Shown here in pieces: positions 19,063-27,894 of a stretch of DNA of 64,000 bases. Below the pieces are notes generated by a model. It searched no databases, was not told the DNA's origin, and saw nothing but the letters and a program-made list of their open reading frames with translations. This stretch comes from an uncultured Roseovarius sp. GTDB taxonomy: Bacteria; Pseudomonadota; Alphaproteobacteria; Rhodobacterales; Rhodobacteraceae. Position 1 is the stretch's first letter; every line of letters starts with the position of its first letter. Both the position numbers and the translations under genes were made by a program. The stretch covers positions 1 through 64,000 of the forward strand of contig CANMOU010000003.1 in assembly GCA_947499555.1 (NCBI GenBank), written 5' to 3'.

Positions 19063-19069
19063 ATTCGAC

Positions 19070-19927
19070 CTATCTCGCACGCCTGAGCAAGACCATGTTC
19101 GAGATCACCAGAACACCGATTACAACAGCACCCCCGATTAGGGCCCAACGGCCGGGATCTTCTCCGACCACAGCCCAGACCAGCAGAGGGGCCAGCACGG
19201 ATTCCAGCAAGATCAAAAGCGAGACTTCGGCAGAGCTGATGTAGCGCGGGCCAACTGTCAGGAAACAGGTGGCAATGGCTATGAAGAGCCCATGCATCAA
19301 GAACAAATGCCATTGCGCGGCAACCGGCACCATTGGAGAGATAAATGGCAAGAGTATCAAACCTGCGCCAATATAGGAAAGCGGGATGGCAGGGATCATC
19401 GAGATATCCTTGAGCTGGCGTACCGCAGTGAGGGCGCCCGCGTAGGCGGCTGATACGTAAAGCGCCCAGAGATCTCCTTTCCAAGAGGCAAGTTTGCTCT
19501 CATGAGAGCCATAAGCCAGAATGCCCAAGCCGACAAAGACCCCAAGCATAGTCAGCACCATACGCCGCCCAATGCCTTCTCCCAGAAAGAGCCAGCCAAA
19601 CAGCGCTGCAAAGACGGGCATCGAGGCAAAGATGAAGACCACGTTAGCGACGCTGGTTTGGGTAACGGCCATCACAAAGCCCGGTGCAGTTGAGCCCATG
19701 AGCACCATGTAGATCACACCGGGCAATCCCGTGCTGAGAGAAGTGCGAATGGCTGAAACGCCCTGAAACATCAGAACCCCGATTAGGATCATGACGCCTG
19801 CTGTGATACCGCGCCAGAAGGCGGTGACAAGGGGCTCGGCATCGATCAGGCGAACAAATAAGGAATCCGGCACCACGAACAACACGCCCAGCGTGGTCAG
19901 CAGGATGCCCTTCAGATGAGTATTCAT
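19070..19927 (-). CDS. EamA/DMT-superfamily transporter
   Basis: A 285-residue inner-membrane protein with about ten hydrophobic helices arranged as two EamA repeats (residues about 8-140 and 150-280). The end of repeat 2 has the typical ESVLAPLLVWAVVGEDP followed by a glycine-rich last helix and a basic tail. Family members export amino acids or small metabolites. It is followed closely by the GNAT gene. The substrate is not predictable. Confidence 0.9.
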   Translation of the reverse strand: MNTHLKGILLTTLGVLFVVPDSLFVRLIDAEPLVTAFWRGITAGVMILIGVLMFQGVSAIRTSLSTGLPGVIYMVLMGSTAPGFVMAVTQTSVANVVFIFASMPVFAALFGWLFLGEGIGRRMVLTMLGVFVGLGILAYGSHESKLASWKGDLWALYVSAAYAGALTAVRQLKDISMIPAIPLSYIGAGLILLPFISPMVPVAAQWHLFLMHGLFIAIATCFLTVGPRYISSAEVSLLILLESVLAPLLVWAVVGEDPGRWALIGGAVVIGVLVISNMVLLRRAR

Positions 19928-19977
19928 GGCTGTAGCAGTCCGGTCTTTGACGTCGATTGTAAAGACCCTGAAAATGG

Positions 19978-20415
19978 CTAGGTCTGGCCCAAACGTCGTA
20001 GTAGCTGACGCAGAATGCCGATCTGATCGCTCGAAAACCCCTGCGTCAGACGACGATCATAGGCCGCCGCAGCATCTCTGAGGTCATGATAAGCAGCAGT
20101 ACCCGTCTTGGTCAGGCTCAGCGTTTCAAACCGTTTGTCGGACTTGTCCCTGCTGCGCGTCAGAAACCGGCTGCTTTCCAGGCGCGTCACGGCCCGGCTT
20201 ATCTTTGTTTTGTGAATTTTAGCGCGTGACACGATCTCTTTGGCGGTCATTGGCCCGTAAGTGCCCAGGTGAAACAGCACCCGCCAGTCCGTACGCAGCA
20301 TGCCGTAACGGTCTTTGTAGATTTTCTGAAATTCAAGACTGGCCGCCTCGGCCGCCTGATTGAGGAGGTATGGCAGAAAATCCGCCAGCTCAAATTTGGT
20401 CTCGTCGCGCGTCAT
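19978..20415 (-). CDS. MarR-family transcriptional regulator
   Basis: A 145-residue winged-helix regulator: N-terminal dimerisation helix, DWRVLFHLGTYGPMTAKEIV, then the recognition segment HKTKISRAVTRLESSRFLTRSRD with the wing KRFETLSLT. It is divergent from hmgA with 64 bp between starts, so it is probably the repressor of the homogentisate operon. The ligand could be homogentisate or a later ring-cleavage product (inference). An inverted repeat in the shared region is a candidate operator. Confidence 0.92.
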   Translation of the reverse strand: MTRDETKFELADFLPYLLNQAAEAASLEFQKIYKDRYGMLRTDWRVLFHLGTYGPMTAKEIVSRAKIHKTKISRAVTRLESSRFLTRSRDKSDKRFETLSLTKTGTAAYHDLRDAAAAYDRRLTQGFSSDQIGILRQLLRRLGQT

Positions 20416-20479
20416 GAGATGGAGCTAGCTCTTGTTAGTTACAAATTCAACTATTACCTCTGAAACAGGAGGAGATCCG
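20416..20479. promoter_or_regulatory. MarR/hmgA divergent operator region
   Basis: Two dyads lie in 64 bp: a perfect palindrome GAGCTAGCTC at 20422-20431 and TAGTT-N8-AACTA at 20436-20453. The second has the size and shape of MarR-family operators. The hmgA ribosome-binding site AGGAGGAG lies at about 20467-20474. Confidence 0.5.
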
Positions 20480-21841
20480 ATGAACCGCCAGTCAAGTTCA
20501 CATACATTCACCCAAGCCCCAAGCGAGGCAGGCCTGCACAAAGGCTACATGCCAGGCTTTGGCAATGATTTCGAAACCGAAGCGTTGCCCGGCGCCTTGC
20601 CACAAGGGCAAAACAGCCCGCAAAAATGTGCTTATGGGCTCTACGGCGAACAGCTTTCGGGCACCGCCTTCACCGCGCCCAGCCATCAGAATGAGCGCAC
20701 ATGGTGCTACCGGATTCGCCCCTCGGTCAACCACTCGCACCGCTACGCCCGCATTAATCTGCCCTATTGGAAATCTGCACCACATGTCGTCGAAGACGTG
20801 ACATCCCTTGGTCAGTACCGTTGGGACCCGGTGGCGCATTCGGATGAAAACCTGACCTGGCTCACCGGCATGCGGACGATGACCACCGCAGGCGACGTAA
20901 ACACCCAAGTTGGCATGGCCAGCCATATCTATCTGGTCACAGCCTCGATGGTGGACAGCTACTTCTATTCCGCCGACAGCGAACTATTGGTCGTCCCTCA
21001 AGAAGGCCGCCTGCGCTTTTGTACCGAGCTTGGAATCATCGACCTTGCACCGCCGGAGATTGCCATCCTGCCTCGCGGTCTTCTCTACCGGGTCGAAGTC
21101 CTTGATGGCCCCGCGCGTGGCTTTGTCTGCGAAAATTACGGTCAGAAATTCGCCCTTCCGGGCCGCGGCCCCATAGGGGCCAACTGCATGGCCAATCGGC
21201 GCGACTTCAAGACCCCGGTAGCCGCCTTTGAAGACCGCGATGCACGCTCGACCGTCACCATCAAATGGTGCGGGCAATTCCACGAAACGCAGATAGGTCA
21301 TTCGCCTTTGGATGTGGTCGCCTGGCATGGCAATTACGCCCCCTGCAAATACGACCTGACGACCTATTGCCCGGTGGGCGCAGTCCTCTTTGACCATCCC
21401 GACCCGTCAATCTTTACAGTGCTCACGGCCCCCTCAGGCGTCGAAGGCACGGCTAATATCGATTTCGTGTTGTTTCGTGAACGTTGGATGGTGGCCGAGA
21501 ATACCTTCCGACCGCCTTGGTACCACAAGAACATCATGTCGGAACTCATGGGTAACATTTACGGCCAGTACGACGCCAAACCTCAGGGTTTTGTTCCCGG
21601 CGGCATGAGCCTGCACAACATGATGCTGCCCCATGGCCCGGACCGCGAGGCATTCGAGAAAGCGTCAAACGCTAATCTGGGCCCCGACAAGCTCGACAAT
21701 ACCATGTCCTTCATGTTCGAAACCCGCTTTCCCCAGCACCTGACGGAGTTTGCCGCCAGAGAGGCCCCGTTGCAGGATGACTACATCGACTGCTGGGCCG
21801 ATATTGAGAAGAAGTTCGACGGCACGCCCGAGGGCAAGTGA
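20480..21841 (+). CDS. hmgA: homogentisate 1,2-dioxygenase
   Basis: A 453-residue non-haem iron dioxygenase that opens the homogentisate ring to 4-maleylacetoacetate in tyrosine/phenylalanine degradation. The conserved N-terminus [19 protein letters not shown] and the iron-site region with [14 protein letters not shown] and [15 protein letters not shown] are clearly present. The length is normal. The ATG at 20480 has AGGAGGAG upstream, preferable to an in-frame start at 20432. It is the first gene of the aromatic operon and divergent from its likely MarR regulator. Confidence 0.97.
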   Translation: MNRQSSSHTFTQAPSEAGLHKGYMPGFGNDFETEALPGALPQGQNSPQKCAYGLYGEQLSGTAFTAPSHQNERTWCYRIRPSVNHSHRYARINLPYWKSAPHVVEDVTSLGQYRWDPVAHSDENLTWLTGMRTMTTAGDVNTQVGMASHIYLVTASMVDSYFYSADSELLVVPQEGRLRFCTELGIIDLAPPEIAILPRGLLYRVEVLDGPARGFVCENYGQKFALPGRGPIGANCMANRRDFKTPVAAFEDRDARSTVTIKWCGQFHETQIGHSPLDVVAWHGNYAPCKYDLTTYCPVGAVLFDHPDPSIFTVLTAPSGVEGTANIDFVLFRERWMVAENTFRPPWYHKNIMSELMGNIYGQYDAKPQGFVPGGMSLHNMMLPHGPDREAFEKASNANLGPDKLDNTMSFMFETRFPQHLTEFAAREAPLQDDYIDCWADIEKKFDGTPEGK

Positions 21842-21891
21842 TGGGATTTGCGTATTTTTGGAACAGTGAAAGATAGGGGCTGCTTGAGCAA

Positions 21892-22851
21892 ATGAAGGTC
21901 GCAAGCTTGAACCATGGATCGCAAGATGGCTGGCTGGTCGCGGTCGCGGCTGACCTGTCCACCCAACGCTCATGCACCGATAAGACGTTGCGCGAGGCTC
22001 TTGACGCCGAGCGTATTGTGCCGGAGTGCACAGAGCACCCGTTTCATGAGGACCTCTGCAAAGCTGTGCTCCCGCGTGCGACACAGTTTCTTGACGCGTC
22101 CGCCTATGTGAACCATGTCGATCTTGTGCGCCGCGCACGCGGGGCCGAGATGCCGGAACGCTTCTGGAGCGATCCTTTGATGTACCAAGGCTGCTCGACC
22201 TTCATCGGACCGAAGGATGACATCCGGTCCGATGTGTCTTGGGGTATCGATTTTGAAGCCGAAGTTGCGGTGATCACAAGCGACGTCCATCAAGGTGTCA
22301 GTGCCGCCGAAGCGATAGGGTTCATCGAATACATTCTACTGATAAACGATATTTCCCTGCGCGCGCTGATCCCTGACGAGCTTTCCAAAGGCTTTGGCTT
22401 TGTGCAATCCAAACCACCCTCGGCGACGTCTCCTGTGGCTGTTCCACCAACGGAATGCCCCGGCTGGAAAGGCGGTAAACTGCATGGCGTCCTGAACGTC
22501 GATCTCAACGGTCAGCCATTCGGTCGAGCCGACGCGGGCATCGACATGACATTCGACTTTGGAACCCTAATTGCTCACGCCGCCAAGACACGGCCTTTGG
22601 GCGCGGGCACGATCATCGGCTCTGGCACCGTGTCGAACCGCGATGCTGATGGCGGACCGGGCAAACCGGTGGCGCAAGGTGGGCGCGGGTACTCTTGCAT
22701 CGCCGAGCAGCGCATGGTGGAAACCATCCAGACCGGCGCGCCGCAAACACCGTTTCTGCAACCCGGAGATCGCGTCAAAATCTGGATGGAGGATGAGACC
22801 GGCCAGTCGATCTTTGGCTCCATTGAGCAGGAGGTCGCCCCATGGCCCTAA
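21892..22851 (+). CDS. fumarylacetoacetate hydrolase family protein
   Basis: A 319-residue FAH-family enzyme. Metal-binding acidic residues appear in WGIDFEAEVAVI, and the C-terminal part has GTIIGSGTVSN, EQRMVETI and LQPGDRVKIWMED. The gene is 50 bp downstream of hmgA, so the expected reaction is hydrolysis of fumarylacetoacetate to fumarate and acetoacetate, the last step of the homogentisate pathway. The two-domain architecture is short compared with eukaryotic FAH but standard for bacterial versions. Its last 4 bp overlap the convergent DUF2585 gene. Maleylacetoacetate isomerase is not in the window. Confidence 0.92.
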   Translation: MKVASLNHGSQDGWLVAVAADLSTQRSCTDKTLREALDAERIVPECTEHPFHEDLCKAVLPRATQFLDASAYVNHVDLVRRARGAEMPERFWSDPLMYQGCSTFIGPKDDIRSDVSWGIDFEAEVAVITSDVHQGVSAAEAIGFIEYILLINDISLRALIPDELSKGFGFVQSKPPSATSPVAVPPTECPGWKGGKLHGVLNVDLNGQPFGRADAGIDMTFDFGTLIAHAAKTRPLGAGTIIGSGTVSNRDADGGPGKPVAQGGRGYSCIAEQRMVETIQTGAPQTPFLQPGDRVKIWMEDETGQSIFGSIEQEVAPWP

Positions 22852-23405
22852 CCACTCGCCTGCCACTCAGCAATCGCCTCAATCGGATAGAGCAGCATAA
22901 CCACATTCAGCGTCAGATTATCGCGAATGATCCACAAGGTCAGAAGCTCAAACCCGATCACAATCACCAGACTGGCCCAAATTGGCAATCGACGCGCCAG
23001 CCAGAAGCCCAGCAGCATCGCTGTAATGTCAGAGGCCGAATTGAGCACGCTATCACCATAGTAGTCGAGCGAGATGGTCACCTCGCGGTATCGCTCAATC
23101 ACCGCATTGGTGTTCTCGGCAATCTCCCACGCGCATTCCACCGCCGTGGCAATCACCAGCCGCCAGCCAATCTCAACCCGCCGGGCCACCAGCCAAAGTG
23201 CCGCGTAAAAGATGAACCCATGCAGCAAATGACTGGGCCAGTACCAGTCAAACACCTGCTGGCTGCCTTCGCTGGTGCCCACCGTCCCCCAAAGATCGAC
23301 CCAGCCACAGGGGCAGGTCGGGTTGCGACCCATCAGGAGCAGGATGACGAGCGTCGCAATACTCAGCGCGGTGACAATCAGATAGGGAATACGTCTTGCA
23401 GTCAT
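22848..23405 (-). CDS. DUF2585 / UPF0314 membrane protein
   Basis: A 185-residue integral membrane protein with about four to five hydrophobic helices and the family landmarks NPTCPCG near the N-terminus, WYWPSHLLHG, ECAWEIAENT and YYGDSVLNSASD. The function is unknown. It is transcribed against the aromatic operon that surrounds it, overlapping the fahA end by 4 bp. The start is ATG at 23405 (or GTG two codons earlier). Confidence 0.88.
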   Translation of the reverse strand: MTARRIPYLIVTALSIATLVILLLMGRNPTCPCGWVDLWGTVGTSEGSQQVFDWYWPSHLLHGFIFYAALWLVARRVEIGWRLVIATAVECAWEIAENTNAVIERYREVTISLDYYGDSVLNSASDITAMLLGFWLARRLPIWASLVIVIGFELLTLWIIRDNLTLNVVMLLYPIEAIAEWQASG

Positions 23406-23458
23406 GGCCACAGGGAATCACACCTGTGGGCGGCTGTCGAGTAAGGAAAGGATGACCC

Positions 23459-24409
23459 ATGGCCAAGGCTTTTGCTTCGCAAAGTGACCTCACGGAAAAG
23501 ACCATCAGCTTTACCGAAATCGGGCGCGATCTCTATGCCTTCACAGCCGAGGGCGACCCCAATTCCGGCGTGATCATCGGCGACGACAGCGTGATGATCG
23601 TTGAAGCACAGGCCACGCCACGTCTGGCGCAGAAGGTGATCGATTGCGTGCGGCAGGTGACGGACAAGCCGATCACACATCTGGCACTCACCCATTACCA
23701 CGCGGTGCGGGTCCTTGGCGCGTCGGCCTACGGCGCGGGGCAAATCCTTATGTCCGATGCGGCCTGCGCGATGGTCGCGGAGCGCGGCCAAGAGGATTGG
23801 GACAGCGAATTTCAGCGCTTCCCGCGGCTCTTTGAAGGACATGAGAGCATCCCTGGACTGACCTGGCCCACCACCACGTTTTCTGACGCAATGAGCGTCT
23901 ATCTGGGCAAACGCCGCGTCGACCTGATGCATCTGGGCCGGGCGCATACGGCAGGTGATATCGTCATTCATGTGCCCGATGAGAACGTGATGTTCACTGG
24001 CGACATCGTCGAATACCACTCGGCCTGTTACTGCGGTGATGGACATTTCGGCGATTGGGGCGACACGCTGAATGCGGTGAGAACCTTTGAAGTGGATGCC
24101 ATCGCGCCGGGACGCGGCGGGGCGCTGATGGGGCGTGAGATGGTGGACAAAGCCATTGAAAGCACTCGTGATTTTGTGGCCAGCACTTATGCTCCCGCTG
24201 CTCGCGTGGCCGCCCGGGGCGGGTCATTGAAAGAGGCGTGGGACGCCGTTCGCGCCGAATGTGATCCGAAATTCGCGGACTACGCCATCTACGAGCATTG
24301 CCTGCCCTTTAACGTCTCCCGCGCCTATGACGAGGCTCGCGGCATCGACACGCCGAGGATTTGGACGGCGCAAAGGGATATCGAGATGTGGGAGGCGTTG
24401 CAGGGGTGA
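23459..24409 (+). CDS. metallo-beta-lactamase-fold hydrolase, altered metal site
   Basis: A 316-residue MBL-fold protein. The usual HxHxDH reads HYHAVR (residues 79-84), so the site-2 Asp and His are replaced by Val83 and Arg84, while later ligands remain: His in LGRAHTAGD and Asp in MFTGDIVEYH. It probably binds one zinc, or uses a different chemistry. GGAAAGG precedes the ATG. It is followed, with overlaps, by a small membrane protein, a flavin monooxygenase and DUF2783, so it belongs to an aromatic or phenolic degradation unit next to hmgA; a lactone or thioester hydrolase role is a guess. Confidence 0.85.
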   Translation: MAKAFASQSDLTEKTISFTEIGRDLYAFTAEGDPNSGVIIGDDSVMIVEAQATPRLAQKVIDCVRQVTDKPITHLALTHYHAVRVLGASAYGAGQILMSDAACAMVAERGQEDWDSEFQRFPRLFEGHESIPGLTWPTTTFSDAMSVYLGKRRVDLMHLGRAHTAGDIVIHVPDENVMFTGDIVEYHSACYCGDGHFGDWGDTLNAVRTFEVDAIAPGRGGALMGREMVDKAIESTRDFVASTYAPAARVAARGGSLKEAWDAVRAECDPKFADYAIYEHCLPFNVSRAYDEARGIDTPRIWTAQRDIEMWEALQG

Positions 24410-24645
24410 GATTGTCCCGGCTTTGGATGTTCGTGGGTCATTTGCCCCTCACCGTTTTTGGTCTTTTTACCGGTCTTGCGGTGCATAGCGCACACAGCAA
24501 ACTCGAAGAAGTGAAGCTCAAGGCCGAGTTTGATCACACGTTTGAAAAACATCTGAAAAACGCAAAGCTCAACCTTCGTGTCGCCGTACTTCAAACAAGC
24601 TTGCTCCACGTTTTGGTCGTAGCAGCGTTGATATGGGCGTTTTAA
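24406..24645 (+). CDS. small two-helix membrane protein
   Basis: A 79-residue protein with hydrophobic helices at about residues 8-24 and 60-78, separated by a charged, helical stretch (HSKLEEVKLKAEFDHTFEKH). The GTG at 24406 overlaps the MBL gene stop (GTGA) and has GGAGG ten bases upstream. Its stop overlaps the ATG of the monooxygenase (TAATG). Tight coupling on both sides supports a real gene. I do not recognise a family. Confidence 0.7.
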   Translation: MRLSRLWMFVGHLPLTVFGLFTGLAVHSAHSKLEEVKLKAEFDHTFEKHLKNAKLNLRVAVLQTSLLHVLVVAALIWAF

Positions 24646-26234
24646 TGACCTCTCCTTTCGCCCAGGACCTATACCCCTACAAGCGCCACCCTGATCAGGA
24701 CGCGTCGCGCGCCGCGCACCATCCCGTCACCATCGTCGGCGCAGGCCCCGTCGGTCTTGCCCTTGCCATCGACCTTGCTCAGCGCAATATCCCCACGCTT
24801 GTTCTTGACGACAATTCCCGCGTCTCCACGGGCTCCCGCGCCATCTGCTTTGCCAAACGCACATTGGAGATCGCCGACCGGCTGGGTGTTGGCGAAGCGT
24901 TGGTCAGCAAGGGCGTGCAGTGGAATCTCGGCAAGGTCTTTTCCGGCGAGCGGAAGGTCTATGAGTTCAACCTGGCCCCCGAGGACGGCCACAAAAACCC
25001 CGCCTTCATCAACCTGCAGCAATACTACCTTGAAATTGCCCTTGTGGGGCGCCTCCGTGCACTTCAGGCCGAGGGCGCGCCGGTGGACTTGCGGGGCGAG
25101 AACCGTGTCTCTACGCCTGTGGCTCATGCCGATCATGTCGCTCTGACCGTCGAAACACCCGACGGGTTTTATAGCCTCAAGACCGACTGGCTCATCGCCT
25201 GCGACGGGGCGAATTCACCCATCCGTAACCGTATGGGACTGAACTTCAAAGGCCGCGTCTTCGAGGATAACTTTCTTATCGCCGATGTCACCATGCAGGC
25301 GGATTTTCCGACCGAGCGCTGGTTCTGGTTCGACCCGCCTTTCAACCCCGGTCAATCGGCGCTTTTGCACAAGCAGCCGGACGGTGTCTGGCGGATTGAT
25401 CTGCAACTTGGTTGGGACATTGACCGAGAGGCAGAGATGGACCCCGAGCGTGTGCGCGACCGCGTGGCGCAGATGTTGGGGCCGGATGTGGCGTTCGATC
25501 TGGAATGGGTCTCGATTTACACATTCCAGTGCCGCCGGATGGAGCGCTTGCGCCATGGCCGTGTTCTTTTTGCCGGTGATGCCGCCCATCAGGTTTCGCC
25601 CTTCGGAGCGCGCGGGGCGAATTCAGGGCTTCAAGATGCCGACAATCTCGGATGGAAACTGGCGGCGGTGGTGGAGGGAGGCGCGCCTGAAAATCTGCTC
25701 GACAGTTACGATTTCGAACGTGCCCAAGCCGCTGATGAAAACCTACTGAACTCCACCCGCTCGACCGATTTCATCACACCCAAGTCCCAGATCAGCCATG
25801 TCTTTCGCGACGCTGTGCTTGATCTTGCCAAAAACCACGCCTTTGCCCGGCCTTTCGTCAATTCCGGCCGGCTGTCCCAACCCACGACCTATGACGGTTC
25901 TTGTCTGAACACGGTTGATGGCCTGCCGGGCGCTCCGCCTCGAACCCGCCCCGGCGCACCCTGCCCGGATGCGCGCCTGGAAGACGGATACCTGCTGGAT
26001 GCGCTTGGCCACAGATTTTTCCTGCTCGCTCTGAATTGCGATCCTCCCGCGGCGACCGGTCTGCCCCATCTGTCGCCGCAGATCACGGACGATATCCGCA
26101 GCCGCTATCTGGGGAGTGCCTCCTCGGCGCTCTATCTCATCCGCCCTGACCAGCACGTCGCCGCCCGCTGGCCCAGTGCCACTGTTCAGGCGGTCAAAAA
26201 CGCTCTTTCCTGCGCCAAAGGACATCCCCCATGA
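24645..26234 (+). CDS. FAD-dependent aromatic monooxygenase (MhpA/PheA type)
   Basis: A 529-residue flavoprotein hydroxylase. The FAD motif VTIVGAGPVGLALA starts at about residue 28, the DG motif lies in LIACDGANSPIR, and the second FAD motif GDAAHQVSPFGARGAN follows. A C-terminal thioredoxin-like part is present. Relatives hydroxylate 3-(3-hydroxyphenyl)propionate, resorcinol or chlorophenols using NAD(P)H and O2. Here the substrate is probably a phenolic compound leading towards the homogentisate route. The start is the ATG of TAATG at 24645. It is followed with an ATGA overlap by DUF2783. Confidence 0.9.
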   Translation: MTSPFAQDLYPYKRHPDQDASRAAHHPVTIVGAGPVGLALAIDLAQRNIPTLVLDDNSRVSTGSRAICFAKRTLEIADRLGVGEALVSKGVQWNLGKVFSGERKVYEFNLAPEDGHKNPAFINLQQYYLEIALVGRLRALQAEGAPVDLRGENRVSTPVAHADHVALTVETPDGFYSLKTDWLIACDGANSPIRNRMGLNFKGRVFEDNFLIADVTMQADFPTERWFWFDPPFNPGQSALLHKQPDGVWRIDLQLGWDIDREAEMDPERVRDRVAQMLGPDVAFDLEWVSIYTFQCRRMERLRHGRVLFAGDAAHQVSPFGARGANSGLQDADNLGWKLAAVVEGGAPENLLDSYDFERAQAADENLLNSTRSTDFITPKSQISHVFRDAVLDLAKNHAFARPFVNSGRLSQPTTYDGSCLNTVDGLPGAPPRTRPGAPCPDARLEDGYLLDALGHRFFLLALNCDPPAATGLPHLSPQITDDIRSRYLGSASSALYLIRPDQHVAARWPSATVQAVKNALSCAKGHPP

Positions 26235-26446
26235 CCCACTTGATCCAAACCCCAAACCTGCCCGACGCGGATGCGGTTTATGCCGATGTCCTGGCCGCGC
26301 ATGAGGGACAAACCCTTGAAGAAAGCGCCGCCCTCAATGCCCGGCTGATCCTGATCCTGGCCAACCATATCGGCGAAGCAGACGTGATAAGGGAGGCGCT
26401 GGAGATGGCGAAAAAGAGTGTGAGCGCCGACAATAGAGCCAAATGA
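26231..26446 (+). CDS. DUF2783 protein
   Basis: A 71-residue acidic, helical protein matching DUF2783 (core HEGQTLEESAALNARLILIL). Its ATG overlaps the monooxygenase stop by 4 bp. Family members are commonly the small last gene after this type of flavin monooxygenase, so it may be a partner or activator of that enzyme; no function is established. Confidence 0.85.
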   Translation: MTHLIQTPNLPDADAVYADVLAAHEGQTLEESAALNARLILILANHIGEADVIREALEMAKKSVSADNRAK

Positions 26447-26579
26447 TGGCTCGGAGCCCATTCAGAACACCGGTTCGTCGACCCAAAGGCACGGCTTCAT
26501 AGACGTCAGCGTCCTCGGCGTACCAAATACCACCCCGAACCCCATGGACACCCTCACGCCATCATCCTAACCTCGCTCC

Positions 26580-26918
26580 ATGACCGATACACCTGAACGC
26601 CGCTGGCATGATATGGGCGGGCAAGATGCGGGTCCGGTTCCGATGGACGGACATGATTTTGCTCTTTGGGAGAAACGCATTGATGCGCTGATGGTGCTGT
26701 GCGGAGGCAAGGGGCTTTTTACGGTCGATGGCCTGCGCCGGGCGCTGGAAGACATGGGCGAGGATGCCTTTGAGAAATACAGCTATTACGAACGCTGGAT
26801 TGCTGCCACAAACCAGAACCTGATCGAGGCAGGCGTCTACACGCTCGAAGAGCTGGGCCAGCGGATGGAAGACGTCGCGGCGCGTGGCCCCACCTATGGC
26901 GAGGCGCAAGGTGACTAA
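26580..26918 (+). CDS. thiocyanate hydrolase beta-like / nitrile hydratase beta N-terminal half
   Basis: A 112-residue protein corresponding to the N-terminal half of nitrile hydratase beta, as in the separate ScnB subunit of thiocyanate hydrolase. The WHDMGGQDAGPVP opening, ALWEKRIDALM and YSYYERWIAATNQNLIEAGV are the recognisable family segments. In this superfamily it packs around the metal-binding gamma/alpha subunit. It is followed by the C-terminal-half subunit with an overlap and then by the metal subunit, giving a complete three-subunit set. Confidence 0.85.
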   Translation: MTDTPERRWHDMGGQDAGPVPMDGHDFALWEKRIDALMVLCGGKGLFTVDGLRRALEDMGEDAFEKYSYYERWIAATNQNLIEAGVYTLEELGQRMEDVAARGPTYGEAQGD

Positions 26919-27171
26919 AGTTCGTATCAAAACCATGTATCCGCCGGGCCACGTACGCGCGCCCTTTTATATCCGGGGCAAAGAGGGCGAGATCGAGCGA
27001 GAGATCGGCCCTTTCGGCAATCCCGAACAACTGGCCTATGGGCTGGAGGCTGAAAAGCAAACACTTTACCGCGTGCGGTTTTCCATGGCCGAGCTCTGGG
27101 CCGAGGCCGCCGAGGCCCCTGGTGACACTGTGGATGTCGAAGTTTATGCCCATTGGCTGGAGGAGTCCTGA
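26911..27171 (+). CDS. thiocyanate hydrolase alpha-like / nitrile hydratase beta C-terminal SH3-like half
   Basis: An 86-residue SH3-like barrel protein with the segment YPPGHVRAPFYIRGKEGEIE and LYRVRFSMAELW, matching the C-terminal half of nitrile hydratase beta (ScnA type). The GTG at 26911 has GAGGCG in front and overlaps the upstream stop by 8 bp; upstream in-frame ATG/GTG codons lack ribosome-binding sites. It forms the split beta chain with the preceding gene. Confidence 0.83.
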   Translation: MTKVRIKTMYPPGHVRAPFYIRGKEGEIEREIGPFGNPEQLAYGLEAEKQTLYRVRFSMAELWAEAAEAPGDTVDVEVYAHWLEES

Positions 27172-27172
27172 T

Positions 27173-27823
27173 ATGCCGCATGACCATCACGATCATGAGC
27201 ACCTGAGCCCCTCGGGTCATCCCTTTCGCGCCGACAATGACATTCCGCTAACCTACTGGCAGCGCATGGAGATTGCCGTGCGTGAGCTCTTGGTGGAAAA
27301 AGGCCACCTGACCCCAGCAGAGATCAACGCACAGATTGACGCAATGGATGCTCGAAGCCCTGCCGACGGGGCCGCCGTGGTGGCGCGTGCCTGGGTCGAT
27401 CCGGAGTTCAAGACGCGACTTCTGGCCAATGCCTCAGAGGCGACGCGCGCGATGGGTTTTGACATCGGGCCGCTGAACCTGATTGCCGTCGAGAATACCG
27501 CTGAGATCCATAACATCATCGTCTGCACGCTGTGTTCGTGTTATCCGCGCAATCTGCTGGGCTTGCCGCCTGACTGGTACAAGACCCGCGCCTACCGTTC
27601 GCGTGCCGTAAAGGAGCCGCGCAAGGTCTTGCGCGAGTTTGGTGTGGAGCTGCCTAAAAGCACGCAAATCCGTGTCCACGACAGCACCGCCGATATGCGT
27701 TACGTGGTGATCCCGGCGCGACCCGAGGGCACCGACGGGTTGGACGAAGCGGCACTGGCTGCGCTTGTCACGCGCGACTCGATGATTGGCACAGGGCTGG
27801 CCCGCGTTCCGGCAGGGGCCTGA
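27173..27823 (+). CDS. thiocyanate hydrolase gamma-like / nitrile hydratase alpha subunit (cobalt type)
   Basis: A 216-residue metal-binding subunit. The claw motif VCTLCSCYP places Cys118, Cys121 and Cys123 around the metal; Thr after the first Cys is typical of cobalt enzymes. WYKTRAYRSRAVKEPRKVL is conserved in the family. The N-terminus is His-rich (seven His in the first sixteen residues), which could help metal loading. It hydrates nitriles or hydrolyses thiocyanate to carbonyl sulphide and ammonia; the split-beta architecture favours the thiocyanate type, but the substrate is not proven. No cobalt activator gene is adjacent. GGAGGAG precedes the ATG. Confidence 0.88.
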   Translation: MPHDHHDHEHLSPSGHPFRADNDIPLTYWQRMEIAVRELLVEKGHLTPAEINAQIDAMDARSPADGAAVVARAWVDPEFKTRLLANASEATRAMGFDIGPLNLIAVENTAEIHNIIVCTLCSCYPRNLLGLPPDWYKTRAYRSRAVKEPRKVLREFGVELPKSTQIRVHDSTADMRYVVIPARPEGTDGLDEAALAALVTRDSMIGTGLARVPAGA

Positions 27824-27894
27824 GAGGCAGAGGGTTGAGATAACAGGCGCAAGCGCGTAAGGCTAGGGACAAGGGTCTCTGAGAAAGGCCGCGC

